This document shows, piece after piece, positions 12,827 to 22,908 of a stretch of 64,000 nucleotides of DNA; the first letter of the stretch is position 1; each line of letters starts with the position of its first letter. Where the stretch lies: contig NC_134356.1 of the NCBI RefSeq assembly GCF_048569485.1, forward strand, positions 538,779,172-538,843,171, read 5' to 3'. A model generated the notes under the pieces. The model saw only the letters and a list, made by a program, of their open reading frames with translations, searched no databases and had not been told where the DNA came from. This DNA is from Anomaloglossus baeobatrachus. Taxonomy: Eukaryota; Chordata; Amphibia; Anura; Aromobatidae. Made by a program: the position numbers and the translations under genes.

Positions 12827-14118
12827 ATTACACTGTAAAGAGGGCAAAATAAGATAGAATCAACATACATAGATAAAAAGAATTATTTACATATATTTAC
12901 ATTTATACATCATTAGAAAAAAGGAAAAAACTTTCTATCTCAGGGAAGGAATTTTTTCTTGTCTACATTAAATCCTTGGACATATGAGATGCAACATTAT
13001 ATAGTAAGTTACCGTAGATCAAAAAGCGACAGTAGTGAGGATGAGGAATGTAACACCTACCTCCATAGAAGTGAGGGAACTAGTTTCCAAAGGTGCAAGG
13101 AGTGAATGCAAAAAAAGGAATAGAGAAGAGGGAACACTCTGGGTATTGTTTTTTTCTCTATTGGTCACAGAAAGCAATTCCTGTAAATAAAGGTAAAGAA
13201 TTGAATAGGTGGTAGACCAACATATAAAGTAAAGGAACCTATGGTCAAAGTGTATATATTGAATGGATTACCTGGTGGGAAAGGTATCTCAGGGTGTGTC
13301 TGCTCTGGAGAGATCTAATGGGTGTGTTCATGGAACATTTGGGGTTGTGGTCCCTGTAGTATAGGATAGAGAGTCGTAATGGATTTAACCAGAAAAGGTT
13401 TACCATAGGTATCTATAGGATATGTAGTGGATAAACCAGCTACCTGGTATTACAGTATATCTTTATTCCAATAACAATGAGCGTGATGCAGAAACCTGTT
13501 CTGGATGTGATATTCTTGGTTACAATGTCACGCTGTTTGTCCTATAGAACAAGAGACGTGGATGGTCAGCCAATCATTGGGGCTATAGTGAGAATTATGT
13601 GACAGCAGAAATACCTTTTTAGATTCCACATATAGGTTATGATTATTTGGATGTCCTGTGGTAATCCTTACAAAATGTGGTTCCTTAAAAGAAACATGAG
13701 TAGAGCATATTTAGGATTGTTGTACATATGTGTGGTCATAAGTGTACAGTATAAAACAACGGTACCTTGGAGCAGTCTAGATTATTAACCACCACTTGTT
13801 GCAGGGAGTAATTGGCCAACAGAAGCTTGCTATAATCTAAGAGAGGTAGTATGAGTCAGGATTGAAAACAAGTACTGGGTCATATAGTAGAGCTGCTCAG
13901 CATAGTGTGCGTTACCTGTGTTATCCTTATGTGAGAGGTATATACAGGAGAGTGTTTGGTGTCCCTCTATGGGATAAATGGGCAAAATTAGTAGATTATA
14001 CAAAAGATGTTCCCAGGTGGAGGGGTGTAAGATCGCATCATACCTTTTGGACGCCGTCTTCCCAGACTGTGGCTGCTGCAATGAGGAACTGCGTTCACCG
14101 GCTATTTACCTCCGAAAA

Positions 14119-14151
14119 CCGGAAGTCACGTCAGACGCCGGCGCATGCGCA
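14119..14151 (-). promoter_or_regulatory. ETS, CRE/ATF and NRF1 motif cluster, left arm
   Basis: CCGGAAG (14119-14125), TCACGTCA (14126-14133) and GCGCATGCGCA (14141-14151) form a compact cluster on the arm pointing away from the RT frame. It is the mirror of 17405-17437. Confidence 0.5.
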
Positions 14152-14768
14152 GTAGCGCTATGCGTTCGTATTAGTGTGAATAAGGTACCGTTAGGTATGT
14201 AATAGAGGCACCGGCGCCTGCGCAGTTAGTGAATTTCAATACTTAGTAGAATAACCGTACTGGGAAGATGCTTTCCTAGTATGTGGATGTTTGTATCAGT
14301 AAAAGAGGAGGATAGATGGTAAAGGCTGAGAATAGGGGATCAGTAATTACGCAGAATAGTATGTGAATATCACACTGTAGATGGCATATATACAGTATAT
14401 AGTAAGGAGACATGAATATATATAAAGATTATGAACAGGGACATAATTTAACCCTATTATGGCATGAGTAGTGCATCACAATGTTTTAATGCCACATATA
14501 CGTAATTCGTATGACCTGAAAAGGAAAGGTTATTAATGCATATAATATAAGGGTCCCAATATACTACAAGGTGCGTAAACAGTATAGTGTACATAATACT
14601 ATGTGGTGGTGCCAATATATACTTTACCATCTAACAGTGGGTGCGTAGTGGAAGCAGAAATGGCTAAAAACTCACTTTGGCACTAATCCCCCACAGGTTA
14701 GGGACCCACTGACACCCCCTAATGAAACTAATATTAAGACACTCGGTTTACACAACCCTAGTTCTTTT

Positions 14769-16781
14769 ATGCCGCCCAAAACCTACCATGCAGTAGAAAC
14801 TTTTATATCACTGGTTGACCGTGACATCAAGGATAATATCCACGAACATAAATTGGGGTTCTACCCGACACATAGCAATATTAGCAGATCTGAAAAACTA
14901 GCTATAACCGCATTAAGGAACAATAAAACGATAACTCTCAAGCCGGCAGATAAAGGAGGGGCAATCGTGATTTTGAACACACATGACTACATAAAAGAAA
15001 TAAGACGCCAACTTGACGATACTACCACTTACCAAAAAATATCATTTGATCCAGTATTCAGAATCCAACAAAAAATCCAGAATCTATTGACCATTTATCA
15101 GGACAAAGGTACTATTGATTCCTCTACCCGCTCCTTTCTAACGAAAACACACCCTATAACTCCCGTTTTCTATATACTACCCAAAATACATAAATCACTC
15201 ACAAACCCCCCCGGTCGGCCTATTGTAGCTTCTACCGAGTCCATTCTCTCACCCCTATCCATCTACCTCGAGAAGATTCTTACCCCCCTTACCAAAAAGA
15301 CCAGGTCCTATATATTAGATACCAATAGTTTTCTCCAAAAAATTAAAAGTATAGGTTCAGTATCCCCCAACAATCTCCTTTGTACATGGGACGTATCCAG
15401 CCTGTATACCTCTATTTCACATACAAAAGGTATCAAAGCCACCAAATTAGCACTAGACGACACAAATTTAGAACAAGACTCAATTGATTTTATCATGGCT
15501 CTTCTAGAAATAGTCCTCAATGAGAACTACTTCCTATTTAAAGATGACTTCTATATCCAGTGCCACGGGACCGCAATGGGATCAAATGTAGCCCCCGCGT
15601 ATGCAAACCTTTTCATGGATTTTTTTGAGAATCGGTATATCTACTCCTACCCAGCATTTGATGAACTGGCCCTGGTATGGGTCCGTTACATCGATGATAT
15701 TTTTTGCATATGGCAGGGTGATATTACAAGTCTTTTTACCTTCGATAAACACATTAATAGTATATGGCCAGAGTTGAAATTTACACTCAACCATCACTCA
15801 AGGGAAATCAATTTCCTTGATACGTGTATTAAAAAGGATGCAACCGGCCTTTTATCATCTGACCTCTACCGCAAACCTACCGACCGCAATTGCATGCTTT
15901 TATACAACAGCTGTCACCCAAAATCCACTAAGAACAGCCTACCAAGGTCACAGTTTAAAAGGATTACTCGTATAGTTTCAGATGACACCATCAGGAAACA
16001 GAGACTGGAGGAGATGACTGAGAGGTTCCTCGTACGGAACTACCCTGAGACCTTACTAAGAGCAGAAAAGGAAAGGGCGCTTCTTTCTATCCCTACGGAA
16101 AATGAGACTATCAAATATGACAGAATTCCGTTTGTACATACACACCACCCCTCTATGCCTAAAATATACAATATTATTCATCGCCACTGGCCACTTCTCC
16201 AAAAAGCTTACCCAGATGTAGGATCATTCACTCTTCCCCCAATAATGTGTAAAAGGAGACCACAAAATATAAAAGATTCCCTGGTCAAAGCGGATGTGGG
16301 AAGTGATAAATCCAGTGCTCAAACATTTCTAGCGCCTAAACGAACTGGCACGTTTCCATGCCTCAGTTGCGCCTCCTGCTCGAATGTGATAAAGGGTGAC
16401 CATTTTGTGCACCCCAGGTCTGGAAAAAGTTTTCATATTAAGGAACATTTTACCTGCGAAAGCAATTTCGTAGTATATATAATTAAGTGTCCTTGCGGTT
16501 TACTGTATGTAGGGGAAACGATCCAGCATGTGGGTGACAGAATTGCTAGTCACAAATCGACCATTAGATGTGGGAAACTATGGCTTCCTATTCCTCACCA
16601 TTTCCATGAAGCCAGACATACTGTGGCACAATTGCGGTTTCAAGTGATAGACAGAGTACACAGACCTCGACGTGGTGGTAACCACATAGAACTCTTGAAA
16701 AAACGGGAAAGCTTTTGGATATATAAACTCCAAACCCTAACACCTAAAGGACTTAACAGAGAAATTGATTGGCCTACTTAA
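14769..16781 (+). CDS. Penelope-like reverse transcriptase with GIY-YIG endonuclease
   Basis: A 670-residue open frame for the replication protein of a Penelope-like retroelement, which copies RNA into DNA at nicked chromosomal sites. Visible parts: the LKPADKGGAIVI block (57-68); the FYILPKIHK and PGRPIVAS blocks (134-155); RT motif A TWDVSSLYTSI with Asp208; motif B GTAMGSNVAPAYANL (267-281); motif C YIDD at 307-310; a linker block IMCKRRPQNIKDSLVKA (492-508); a CLSCASC cysteine cluster (531-537); and a GIY-YIG domain from VYIIKC (569) through YVGET (580-584), with Arg591 and Glu641 as likely catalytic residues. It ends GLNREIDW, usual for the family. The first ATG was taken as the start. 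The reading frame stays open upstream to about 14654 with family-like residues, so roughly 200 N-terminal residues of the usual protein are missing. No stop interrupts it. Confidence 0.9.
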   Translation: MPPKTYHAVETFISLVDRDIKDNIHEHKLGFYPTHSNISRSEKLAITALRNNKTITLKPADKGGAIVILNTHDYIKEIRRQLDDTTTYQKISFDPVFRIQQKIQNLLTIYQDKGTIDSSTRSFLTKTHPITPVFYILPKIHKSLTNPPGRPIVASTESILSPLSIYLEKILTPLTKKTRSYILDTNSFLQKIKSIGSVSPNNLLCTWDVSSLYTSISHTKGIKATKLALDDTNLEQDSIDFIMALLEIVLNENYFLFKDDFYIQCHGTAMGSNVAPAYANLFMDFFENRYIYSYPAFDELALVWVRYIDDIFCIWQGDITSLFTFDKHINSIWPELKFTLNHHSREINFLDTCIKKDATGLLSSDLYRKPTDRNCMLLYNSCHPKSTKNSLPRSQFKRITRIVSDDTIRKQRLEEMTERFLVRNYPETLLRAEKERALLSIPTENETIKYDRIPFVHTHHPSMPKIYNIIHRHWPLLQKAYPDVGSFTLPPIMCKRRPQNIKDSLVKADVGSDKSSAQTFLAPKRTGTFPCLSCASCSNVIKGDHFVHPRSGKSFHIKEHFTCESNFVVYIIKCPCGLLYVGETIQHVGDRIASHKSTIRCGKLWLPIPHHFHEARHTVAQLRFQVIDRVHRPRRGGNHIELLKKRESFWIYKLQTLTPKGLNREIDWPT

Positions 16782-17404
16782 ATATTATAAAAATAGCCTC
16801 TCTAGTGTTTATCTATTCCTTTAAGTTGTAGGATATCTAATTACTAATCCTCTTGTAATTCTTTACAGAAAAATTAAGAAAAACCTCTACCACCATTTCT
16901 GCTTCCACTACGCACCCACTGTTAGATGGTAAAGTATATATTGGCACCACCACATAGTATTATGTACACTATACTGTTTACGCACCTTGTAGTATATTGG
17001 GACCCTTATATTATATGCATTAATAACCTTTCCTTTTCAGGTCATACGAATTACGTATATGTGGCATTAAAACATTGTGATGCACTACTCATGCCATAAT
17101 AGGGTTAAATTATGTCCCTGTTCATAATCTTTATATATATTCATGTCTCCTTACTATATACTGTATATATGCCATCTACAGTGGGATATTCACATACTAT
17201 TCTGCGTAATTACTGATCCCCTATTCTCAGCCTTTACCATCTATCCTCCTCTTTTACTGATACAAACATCCACATACTAGGAAAGCATCTTCCCAGTACG
17301 GTTATTCTACTAAGTATTGAAATTCACTAACTGCGCAGGCGCCGGTGCCTCTATTACATACCTAACGGTACCTTATTCACACTAATACGAACGCATAGCG
17401 CTAC

Positions 17405-17437
17405 TGCGCATGCGCCGGCGTCTGACGTGACTTCCGG
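17405..17437 (+). promoter_or_regulatory. NRF1, CRE/ATF and ETS motif cluster, right arm
   Basis: TGCGCATGCGC (17405-17415, NRF1 consensus), TGACGTGA (17423-17430, CRE/ATF-like) and CTTCCGG (17431-17437, ETS core) lie within 33 bases, followed by a GCAG-rich leader. Such clusters mark TATA-less, often bidirectional promoters. It probably starts the transcript of the next tandem unit in a complete element. Function is inferred. Confidence 0.55.
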
Positions 17438-18732
17438 TTTTCGGAGGTAAATAGCCGGTGAACGCAGTTCCTCATTGCAGCAGCCACAGTCTGGGAAGAC
17501 GGCGTCCAAAAGGTATGATGCGATCTTACACCCCTCCACCTGGGAACATCTTTTGTATAATCTACTAATTTTGCCCATTTATCCCATAGAGGGACACCAA
17601 ACACTCTCCTGTATATACCTCTCACAAAAGGATAACACAGGTAACGCACACTATGCTGAGCAGCTCTACTATATGACCCAGTACTTGTTTTCAATCCTGA
17701 CTCATACTACCTCTCTTAGATTATAGCAAGCTTCTGTTGGCCAATTACTCCCTGCAACAAGTGGTGGTTAATAATCTAGACTGCTCCAAGGTACCGTTGT
17801 TTTATACTGTACACTTATGACCACACATATGTACAACAATCCTAAATATGCTCTACTCATGTTTCTTTTAAGGAACCACATTTTGTAAGGATTACCACAG
17901 GACATCCAAAAAATCATAACCTATATGTGGAATCTAAAAAGGTATTTCTGCTGTCACATAATTCTCACTATAGCCCCAATGATTGGCTGACCATCCACGT
18001 CTCTTGTTCTATAGGACAAACAGCGTGACATTGTAACCAAGAATATCACATCCAGAACAGGTTTCTGCATCACGCTCATTGTTATTGGAATAAAGATATA
18101 CTGTAATACCAGGTAGCTGGTTTATCCACTACATATCCTATAGATACCTATGGTAAACCTTTTCTGGTTAAATCCATTAAGACTCTCTATCCTATACTAC
18201 AGGGACCACAACCCCAAATGTTCCATGAACACACCCATTAGATCTCTCCAGAGCAGACGCAACCTGAGATACCTTTCCCACCAGGTAATCCATTCAATAT
18301 ATACACTTTGACCATAGGTTCCTTTACTTTATATGTTGGTCTACCACCTATTCAATTCTTTACCTTTATTTACAGGAATTGCTTTCTGTGACCAATAGAG
18401 AAAAAAACAATACCCAGAGTGTTCCCTCTTCTCTATTCCTTTTTTTGCATTCACTCCTTGCACCTTTGGAAACTAGTTCCCTCACTTCTATGGAGGTAGG
18501 TGTTACATTCCTCATCCTCACTACTGTCGCTTTTTGATCTACGGTAACTTACTATATAATGTTGCATCTCATATGTCCAAGGATTTAATGTAGACATGGA
18601 AAAAATTCCTTCCCTGAGATAGAAAGTTTTTTCCTTTTTTCTAATGATGTATAAATGTAAATATATGTAAATAATTCTTTTTATCTATGTATGTTGATTC
18701 TATCTTATTTTGCCCTCTTTACAGTGTAATAC

Positions 18733-18768
18733 GGCGTGAAGAAGGCCGATGTTAAGGCCGAAACGTCC
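18733..18768 (+). ncRNA. Hammerhead-like ribozyme motif, right arm
   Basis: The sequence reads CGTGAAGA, then GGCC-GATGTTAA-GGCC, then GAAACGTC. The second core strand GAAA and a stem II with an eight-base loop fit a hammerhead. The first core strand resembles CUGANGA but is imperfect. Penelope-like elements are known to carry hammerheads in their terminal repeats. Self-cleavage is doubtful. Confidence 0.45.
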
Positions 18769-18935
18769 CACCATATGTATTATTGTTACTACTTTTTCGT
18801 CTACCTATAGCATTGAAAAATCACTGAAAAAATAAAAATACAAAAAAAATTTTTTGAAAAACAAATTTGTTGGTCTTTATATATGCCTCATTTCGAGTAG
18901 AGAGTGCAGTGTCTATATTGTACGTGACGCAAAGT

Positions 18936-20080
18936 TGTCGCTGGCGGGGAGGACGCCACTGCTGCGCTTGCTAACACTCGGGTCCGGCGCTGCTGCGGCT
19001 GCTGCTGCTCGGTGGCTCGAGCGGTGGGCCGGATCCAGGGACTCAAGCGGCACTCCTCGCCCGTAAGTGAAAGGGGTGGTTGGTTTGGGGGATTTAGTCC
19101 GTGACGCCACCCACGGGTTGTGGTGAAGGTAGGCACCACCACTGCTGGTGATGGGGATCCCGGGAGCGATGGTATGGAGCAGCTGGGATGTTGTTTCCCC
19201 CTCCGTGGGTAGGGGTCGGTGGTCCCGGGGCCCGGTGGTGTGACGGGGAGGCAGGGTTGGTGAGGTGCAGGGTTGCAGGGACAGCGCAACACGGTGCCGG
19301 ATGGCACGGGTGTACTCACTCAGTAAGAGATGCACAAAGTCCTCAGTAAACCAAACGGCTGGATGGACGGGTCCCACAGCTGGCTGCAGTGTCTCTCCCC
19401 GGACAGGTGATGGCGGCTGTCTTTCCCTGCACCTTTGTGTACTTGTTTGACTATGGTGGATCCCCAACGGTAGTCCGCTCCCTGGTGTATGGATGCCGGA
19501 GGAGCCAGTTTGCCCGCAGGCGCTGGCCCTTGGGTCTCTAGCCTTAAGTGGTAGCTGTATACCCTCACGGTGTGGGCAGTTGCCTTCTATCGGGTCTTTG
19601 GCTGTTAGGAAGCCCCTGGGGTTCCTGTCACACTCGGATTTGACTGTTGACGGCGACTCCAAGCCTAGTCGTGGTCCGATGGCCCTGCCTGTGTGTGCTG
19701 GCTTCACTTCGCTCCCCGGTCGGTACCGGCGGGCCAATGCCCGACCCCGGTCTTACGGTTCCGCGTTGATTCACCACTCCTGCAGACGGCCACCACCGTC
19801 TGCCAACCTTGTTGTCCGTGCCTGGGCCACAAACCCAGACACTCTTCACTTCACTCCTCTCACTTCCACCTCCTGGACTAAAACTGTCACTTTTCCTGCC
19901 TTCAGGCCTGTGAACTCCTCGGTGAATGGGGCCAACTGCTTGGCTCCGCCCCACCTGGTGTGGACATAAGACCCTGGAGGGAGGCAACAAGGGTTTTGTG
20001 TTTGGCTAATGTTGCTGTCTAATGGGGGTGGGGGTGTTTGTGTGTTACCTGTGACGACCTGGCTGGTCCAGGTCGCCACA
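18936..20080 (-). repeat. 5' LTR of the minus-strand element
   Basis: Uninterrupted 1145-bp LTR beginning TGTCG and ending GCCACA on the + strand. It aligns over its whole length with the split LTR. The long minus-strand reading frame inside it (about 18913-19737) has no domain and is attributed to high GC. Confidence 0.8.
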
Positions 20081-20883
20081 CTATATACAGAGCTCGTCCC
20101 AGCGCAGCGCCCAGGAATATGTCCTCTGAAATAAAGCACTGACTGCAGTGGCCCCTGCACTGGCAGCGTTCAAGAAGCAGGTAACAGGGCACCGAGGGAA
20201 CACAGACAGGTGAGACGAATTTGTCTTTGTTTTTTTTTGCATGTGTGAAGAATGGCACAATATGGGGCACTACTACAGGGTGGAGCATTGCTAGAAGAAG
20301 AGGATGAGGAAAAGGGACATTACTATAAGAAGAGGAGAACCAGGAAAGGGGACATTACTACAAGAAGAGGTCCAGGAAAGGGGACATTACTATAAGGAGA
20401 GGACCAGGAAAGGGGACCTTACTACAGGATAAGCAGAAGAATGGGCACAACATTACAGAATGGGCACAAGGATGGGGCACATTACTATAGGATGGTCACA
20501 ATACTACAGGATGGGCATACTTTAATACAATATATGTGAGGTGAGGTGATTATACTGTCACAGATGAGAGGTAGTATCACTGCTCTATATTTCCAATGCT
20601 GGAGAGATCAGTGCTGAGCAGAATACTGACAGCCAATGAGTGTGCAGATGGCGGGGATGGACAGTGAGGCCAGGCGGTGCTAGCTCTCACTGTGAGGTTT
20701 GGCAACCAATAAAAGGGAAAAGTCAAGTTTGCTTGAGCTGCAGGTAAAGAAAGTGTCTGCAGAGAATAAAGTGATAATTCAAGAGCAACAAAAGTCAGAA
20801 ACAAAAAAAAATGTAGGGATGTTTTATTTGACAATACAGCACAGATTAGCTTAAAAAAATTTGGAGTTTATGTCGGACAACTT
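20081..20883. repeat. Interspersed repeat and a degenerate minisatellite
   Basis: 20100-20170 matches 2395-2470 in inverted orientation. From about 20300 to 20530 there is a loose tandem repeat built on GGGGACATTACTATAAG and AGGACCAGGAAA phrases, five or more copies. The rest (20531-20883) shows nothing recognisable. Confidence 0.5.
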
Positions 20884-20985
20884 CTTTAACTCCTTCGCAA
20901 CCGGCCGATTTTTCGCTTTCCGTTTTTTTTCGCCTTTCTTCTTCAGAGAGACGTAACTTTTTTATTTTTCAGTCAATATGGTCAT
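20884..20985 (+). mobile_element. Fragment of a TTAA-flanked non-autonomous DNA element
   Basis: It begins TTAACTCCTTCGC and resembles the start of the element at 43642-45315 (both run into a CTTCTTC...TAAC block). It is cut short by the Penelope-like insertion that follows. Confidence 0.45.
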
Positions 20986-21252
20986 GTGATGGCTCACAAA
21001 GTCAGAGAACAAGGCCTCCGTACCGTCCCACACAATGAAAATGACGTCCACATACCTTATAAAATGGCGAATATATCTCAAATATGGATTGGTGTTCGAG
21101 AGAACATACCTGCGTTCAAAGGCCCCCAAAAATATGTTGGCCATGGCACAAGATACGGGGGTACCCATAGCGGTACCCCCGCACTGCAAGTACCATTGGT
21201 CCAAAAACATAAAAGCATTTTGCCTTGTGACCAGATTATGTCTATGTGATTT
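20962..21252 (-). pseudogene. Penelope RT fragment, inverted
   Basis: The minus strand encodes WYLQCGGTAMGTPVSCAMAN (RT motif B) and FIRYVDVIFIVWDG, in which the YxDD motif C reads YVDV, so a catalytic Asp is changed. It lies head-to-head against the GIY-YIG fragment at about 21246. The inverted 5' portion of an otherwise 3'-complete copy suggests inversion during integration. Confidence 0.75.
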
Positions 21253-21669
21253 TCTGCCCATGTGGCAGATTTTAAATAGGCAAAACGATAAGGTGTTTGT
21301 ACATTAGATTCAGGGAGCACTACAATTCAATTGCATCCGGAAAAGGGTCACCTAGGTTGATTTCCCATATACGGGACCACCATGATTTGCAGAAATTATT
21401 ATTACAGATAGAGGCAAAACTAATAATAAACTATGGAGAGCAGGGCGACCTAGGTTTGAATGACCGTGTCGATCTTGCAATATTTTTGTGATAATTGAAC
21501 TCCCATTTTGTTTTGTTTTTTGTTTTGTTTTTTTTTTTCCTGTACCTCGTGTCTTGGTTTTTTAATGTAAATATCATGATGTTTTGTATTTGCATGCATG
21601 ATTCATGCAGTTTTAATGTTATGTCATTCCCCATTGTTTTTAACGTGGTTGAGATGTAACCTGTATGCA

Positions 21670-21988
21670 CTCCTATAAAAGGGGTTGTGTTCTACTACCA
21701 CTTGTGGACTCGTGGAAGTCTAATGAATAGGCAAAACGGCCGTCATCCATAGCAGGAGCTGGCATACAGGTTGCCTCCAGCCTTTTACCTTGCACCTGTT
21801 TGAATAAAGTTTCCAGCACAGCGAAGGAGTGCGGTCCTCTTTCTTACCTTATCATCATCCTTGGATCTTGTTTTGTGACACGCACCCCACTCTGGACTGA
21901 CTTACCGGTAAGTAAATACCCCGGGCATATGCAGTACCGCAGGTGAAAGGCAGTGGTGCACGACCATTCTTCATTTGTGCATGTATTC
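21670..21988 (+). repeat. Penelope terminal repeat, first copy
   Basis: It holds CCTATAAAAGGG (TATA-like), the hammerhead-like motif at 21711-21744, AATAAA at about 21804, and a GGTAAGTA splice-donor-like site at about 21907. It repeats at 23727-24048. Confidence 0.7.
21711..21744 (+). ncRNA. Hammerhead-like motif, first terminal repeat
   Basis: CGTGGAAG, then a short stem around ATGAA, then GCAAAACGGCCGTC. The sister motif at 23776-23810 keeps GCGAAAC; this copy has lost the G of GAAA. Confidence 0.35.
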
Positions 21989-22080
21989 TGGACTCTCGCT
22001 ACAGGTCTGTTTTGCACACTGCTTTGTTGTCACGAGAGTTTACTTCAGTGGAACGGTACCTTTTGCATTACTACGCCGAC

Positions 22081-22908
22081 ATGGAGGTTACTGAGAGCTG
22101 TGATGATTCACCACCTGGTGCTACAGGTTTGCAGGCTGGACGGGCCGACGCCAGTTCCTTCTTTGGGGAATGTAATACCAAGAAGGACACTGAGGTACTT
22201 GGGATGAAGACACTGGAATATCACATACAAAACCTTGCTGAGAAGGAGGTGAGGTTGTTTTGGACAATACAGTCACTGCAATCTTATGTGGAATGCAACC
22301 GGGTCCCACGGGGTCTCCGGATTATAAAGACCCTCTCCCATTTCCAGGAGGACAGTGTGTTTACCCAGCAATGGGAGGAAATTCAATTTAAGTGTTCCAA
22401 AAAATTGTTACATTTAGTACTTAAGAAAAATGAGGAAGATTATGCTGTTTTAGTCACTGAACTTGATTTGAAACATGATACTCGTATGCGGATGTCTAAT
22501 GATGAGTGGATGTCATTTTGTCAGAAATTAGATAAAAAACTGGTGATTGTGCAAACTGAGATAAAAAACAGGAAAAGGGAGAAGTTCCTGAGGGATAAGA
22601 GAGATTATGAGAAAAAACTGATTTTTTGCTGGACTAAGGACAAGGCTAAAAACTATAGACAGAAGTCCTATATTAAATGGAAAGGCACTGGTGGCTCTAA
22701 CAGAGGATACTGGACCACGGACTCGGAATCTAGTGGTTCTGAGGACATGATACCAGGGCCCTCTAGTATAGCACCTGCCCTACCTAGACCTGCCGCCCCT
22801 TTAGAAAACGCACCCGATGGGGGGTGGGAAGAGGCGGAAGAGGCAGAGTCCACAAGAGGAAATCTGTCTCTTGGAGGAATTGAATCGAGACCTCCAATCT
22901 CCCCCTGA
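22081..22908 (+). CDS. N-terminal coding part of Penelope-like element (275 residues)
   Basis: Open frame starting at the ATG in GACATGGAG. It encodes a charged, helical region, including the family-typical blocks EKEVRLFWTIQSLQSYV and VPRGLRIIKT, a KREKFLRDKRDYEKK stretch, and a Pro/Ser/acidic tail. The role of this region in Penelope-like elements is not established; nucleic-acid binding or dimerisation is a guess. The next family block (INLSSHTLSPDMIFVLSKG) follows in another frame at about 22917, overlapping the end of this one. Confidence 0.55.
   Translation: MEVTESCDDSPPGATGLQAGRADASSFFGECNTKKDTEVLGMKTLEYHIQNLAEKEVRLFWTIQSLQSYVECNRVPRGLRIIKTLSHFQEDSVFTQQWEEIQFKCSKKLLHLVLKKNEEDYAVLVTELDLKHDTRMRMSNDEWMSFCQKLDKKLVIVQTEIKNRKREKFLRDKRDYEKKLIFCWTKDKAKNYRQKSYIKWKGTGGSNRGYWTTDSESSGSEDMIPGPSSIAPALPRPAAPLENAPDGGWEEAEEAESTRGNLSLGGIESRPPISP

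Larger units (their letters stand above)
12645..14663 (-). repeat. Left inverted arm of the Penelope-like element
   Basis: Reverse-complement twin of 16893-18922. The outer edge is ACAATATAGACACTGCACTC and the inner edge is GTGGAAGCAGAAATGG. It carries mirror copies of the promoter motifs (14119-14151) and of the hammerhead-like motif (12789-12826). Confidence 0.9.
12551..18922 (+). mobile_element. Penelope-like retroelement with 2-kb inverted arms
   Basis: A 6372-bp insertion flanked by the 14-bp duplication CGTGACGCAAAGTT (12537-12550 and 18923-18936). The order is: a unique 94-bp left tag (12551-12644), an inverted left arm (12645-14663), a 670-codon RT/GIY-YIG frame (14769-16781), and a right arm (16893-18922). 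The arms differ at only a few positions, so the copy is recent. The right arm is probably the 3' UTR plus terminal repeat; the left arm is an inverted copy of it. The frame begins well inside the usual Penelope protein, so the copy is probably 5'-truncated. Confidence 0.85.
16893..18922 (+). repeat. Right arm: 3' UTR and terminal repeat of the Penelope-like element
   Basis: It starts 111 bases after the RT stop and ends at the 14-bp target duplication. It contains a promoter-like motif cluster (17405-17437), a possible splice donor after AAAAG at about 17512, the hammerhead-like motif (18733-18768) and an A-rich tail near 18820-18862. Confidence 0.85.
2556..20080 (-). mobile_element. LTR retrotransposon fossil with two large nested insertions
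   Basis: Two related LTRs in the same orientation bracket a short internal region. Reading on the minus strand, the 5' LTR is at 18936-20080 and the 3' LTR is at 2556-2716 plus 9869-10868. The internal sequence is 10869-12550. A purine run (AAGGGGGAA) sits directly before the 3' LTR, and a tRNA-end-like stretch sits directly after the 5' LTR at about 12517-12545. By eye the LTRs differ at roughly 4-5 percent of positions, so the element is fairly young. No reverse transcriptase is recognisable in the 1.7-kb internal part, so it is either internally deleted or a non-autonomous type. The outer flanks (GCAGT and CTATA) do not match. Gypsy-like versus ERV-like membership is not settled. Confidence 0.75.

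Noticed and set aside
18913-19737. A 274-codon minus-strand frame across the 5' LTR, with a similar one at 9881-10525
   Set aside because: It lies inside GC-rich LTR sequence, has low-complexity Pro/Arg/Ser composition and no domain, and is not kept in the more diverged solo LTR at 25077. It is a chance frame.
2556-20080. Calling the LTR pair an intact element with its own target duplication
   Set aside because: The outer flanks do not match and the internal region has no recognisable polymerase.
21953-22207. Alternative frame at the start of the second Penelope unit
   Set aside because: It overlaps the better frame and lacks the family blocks.
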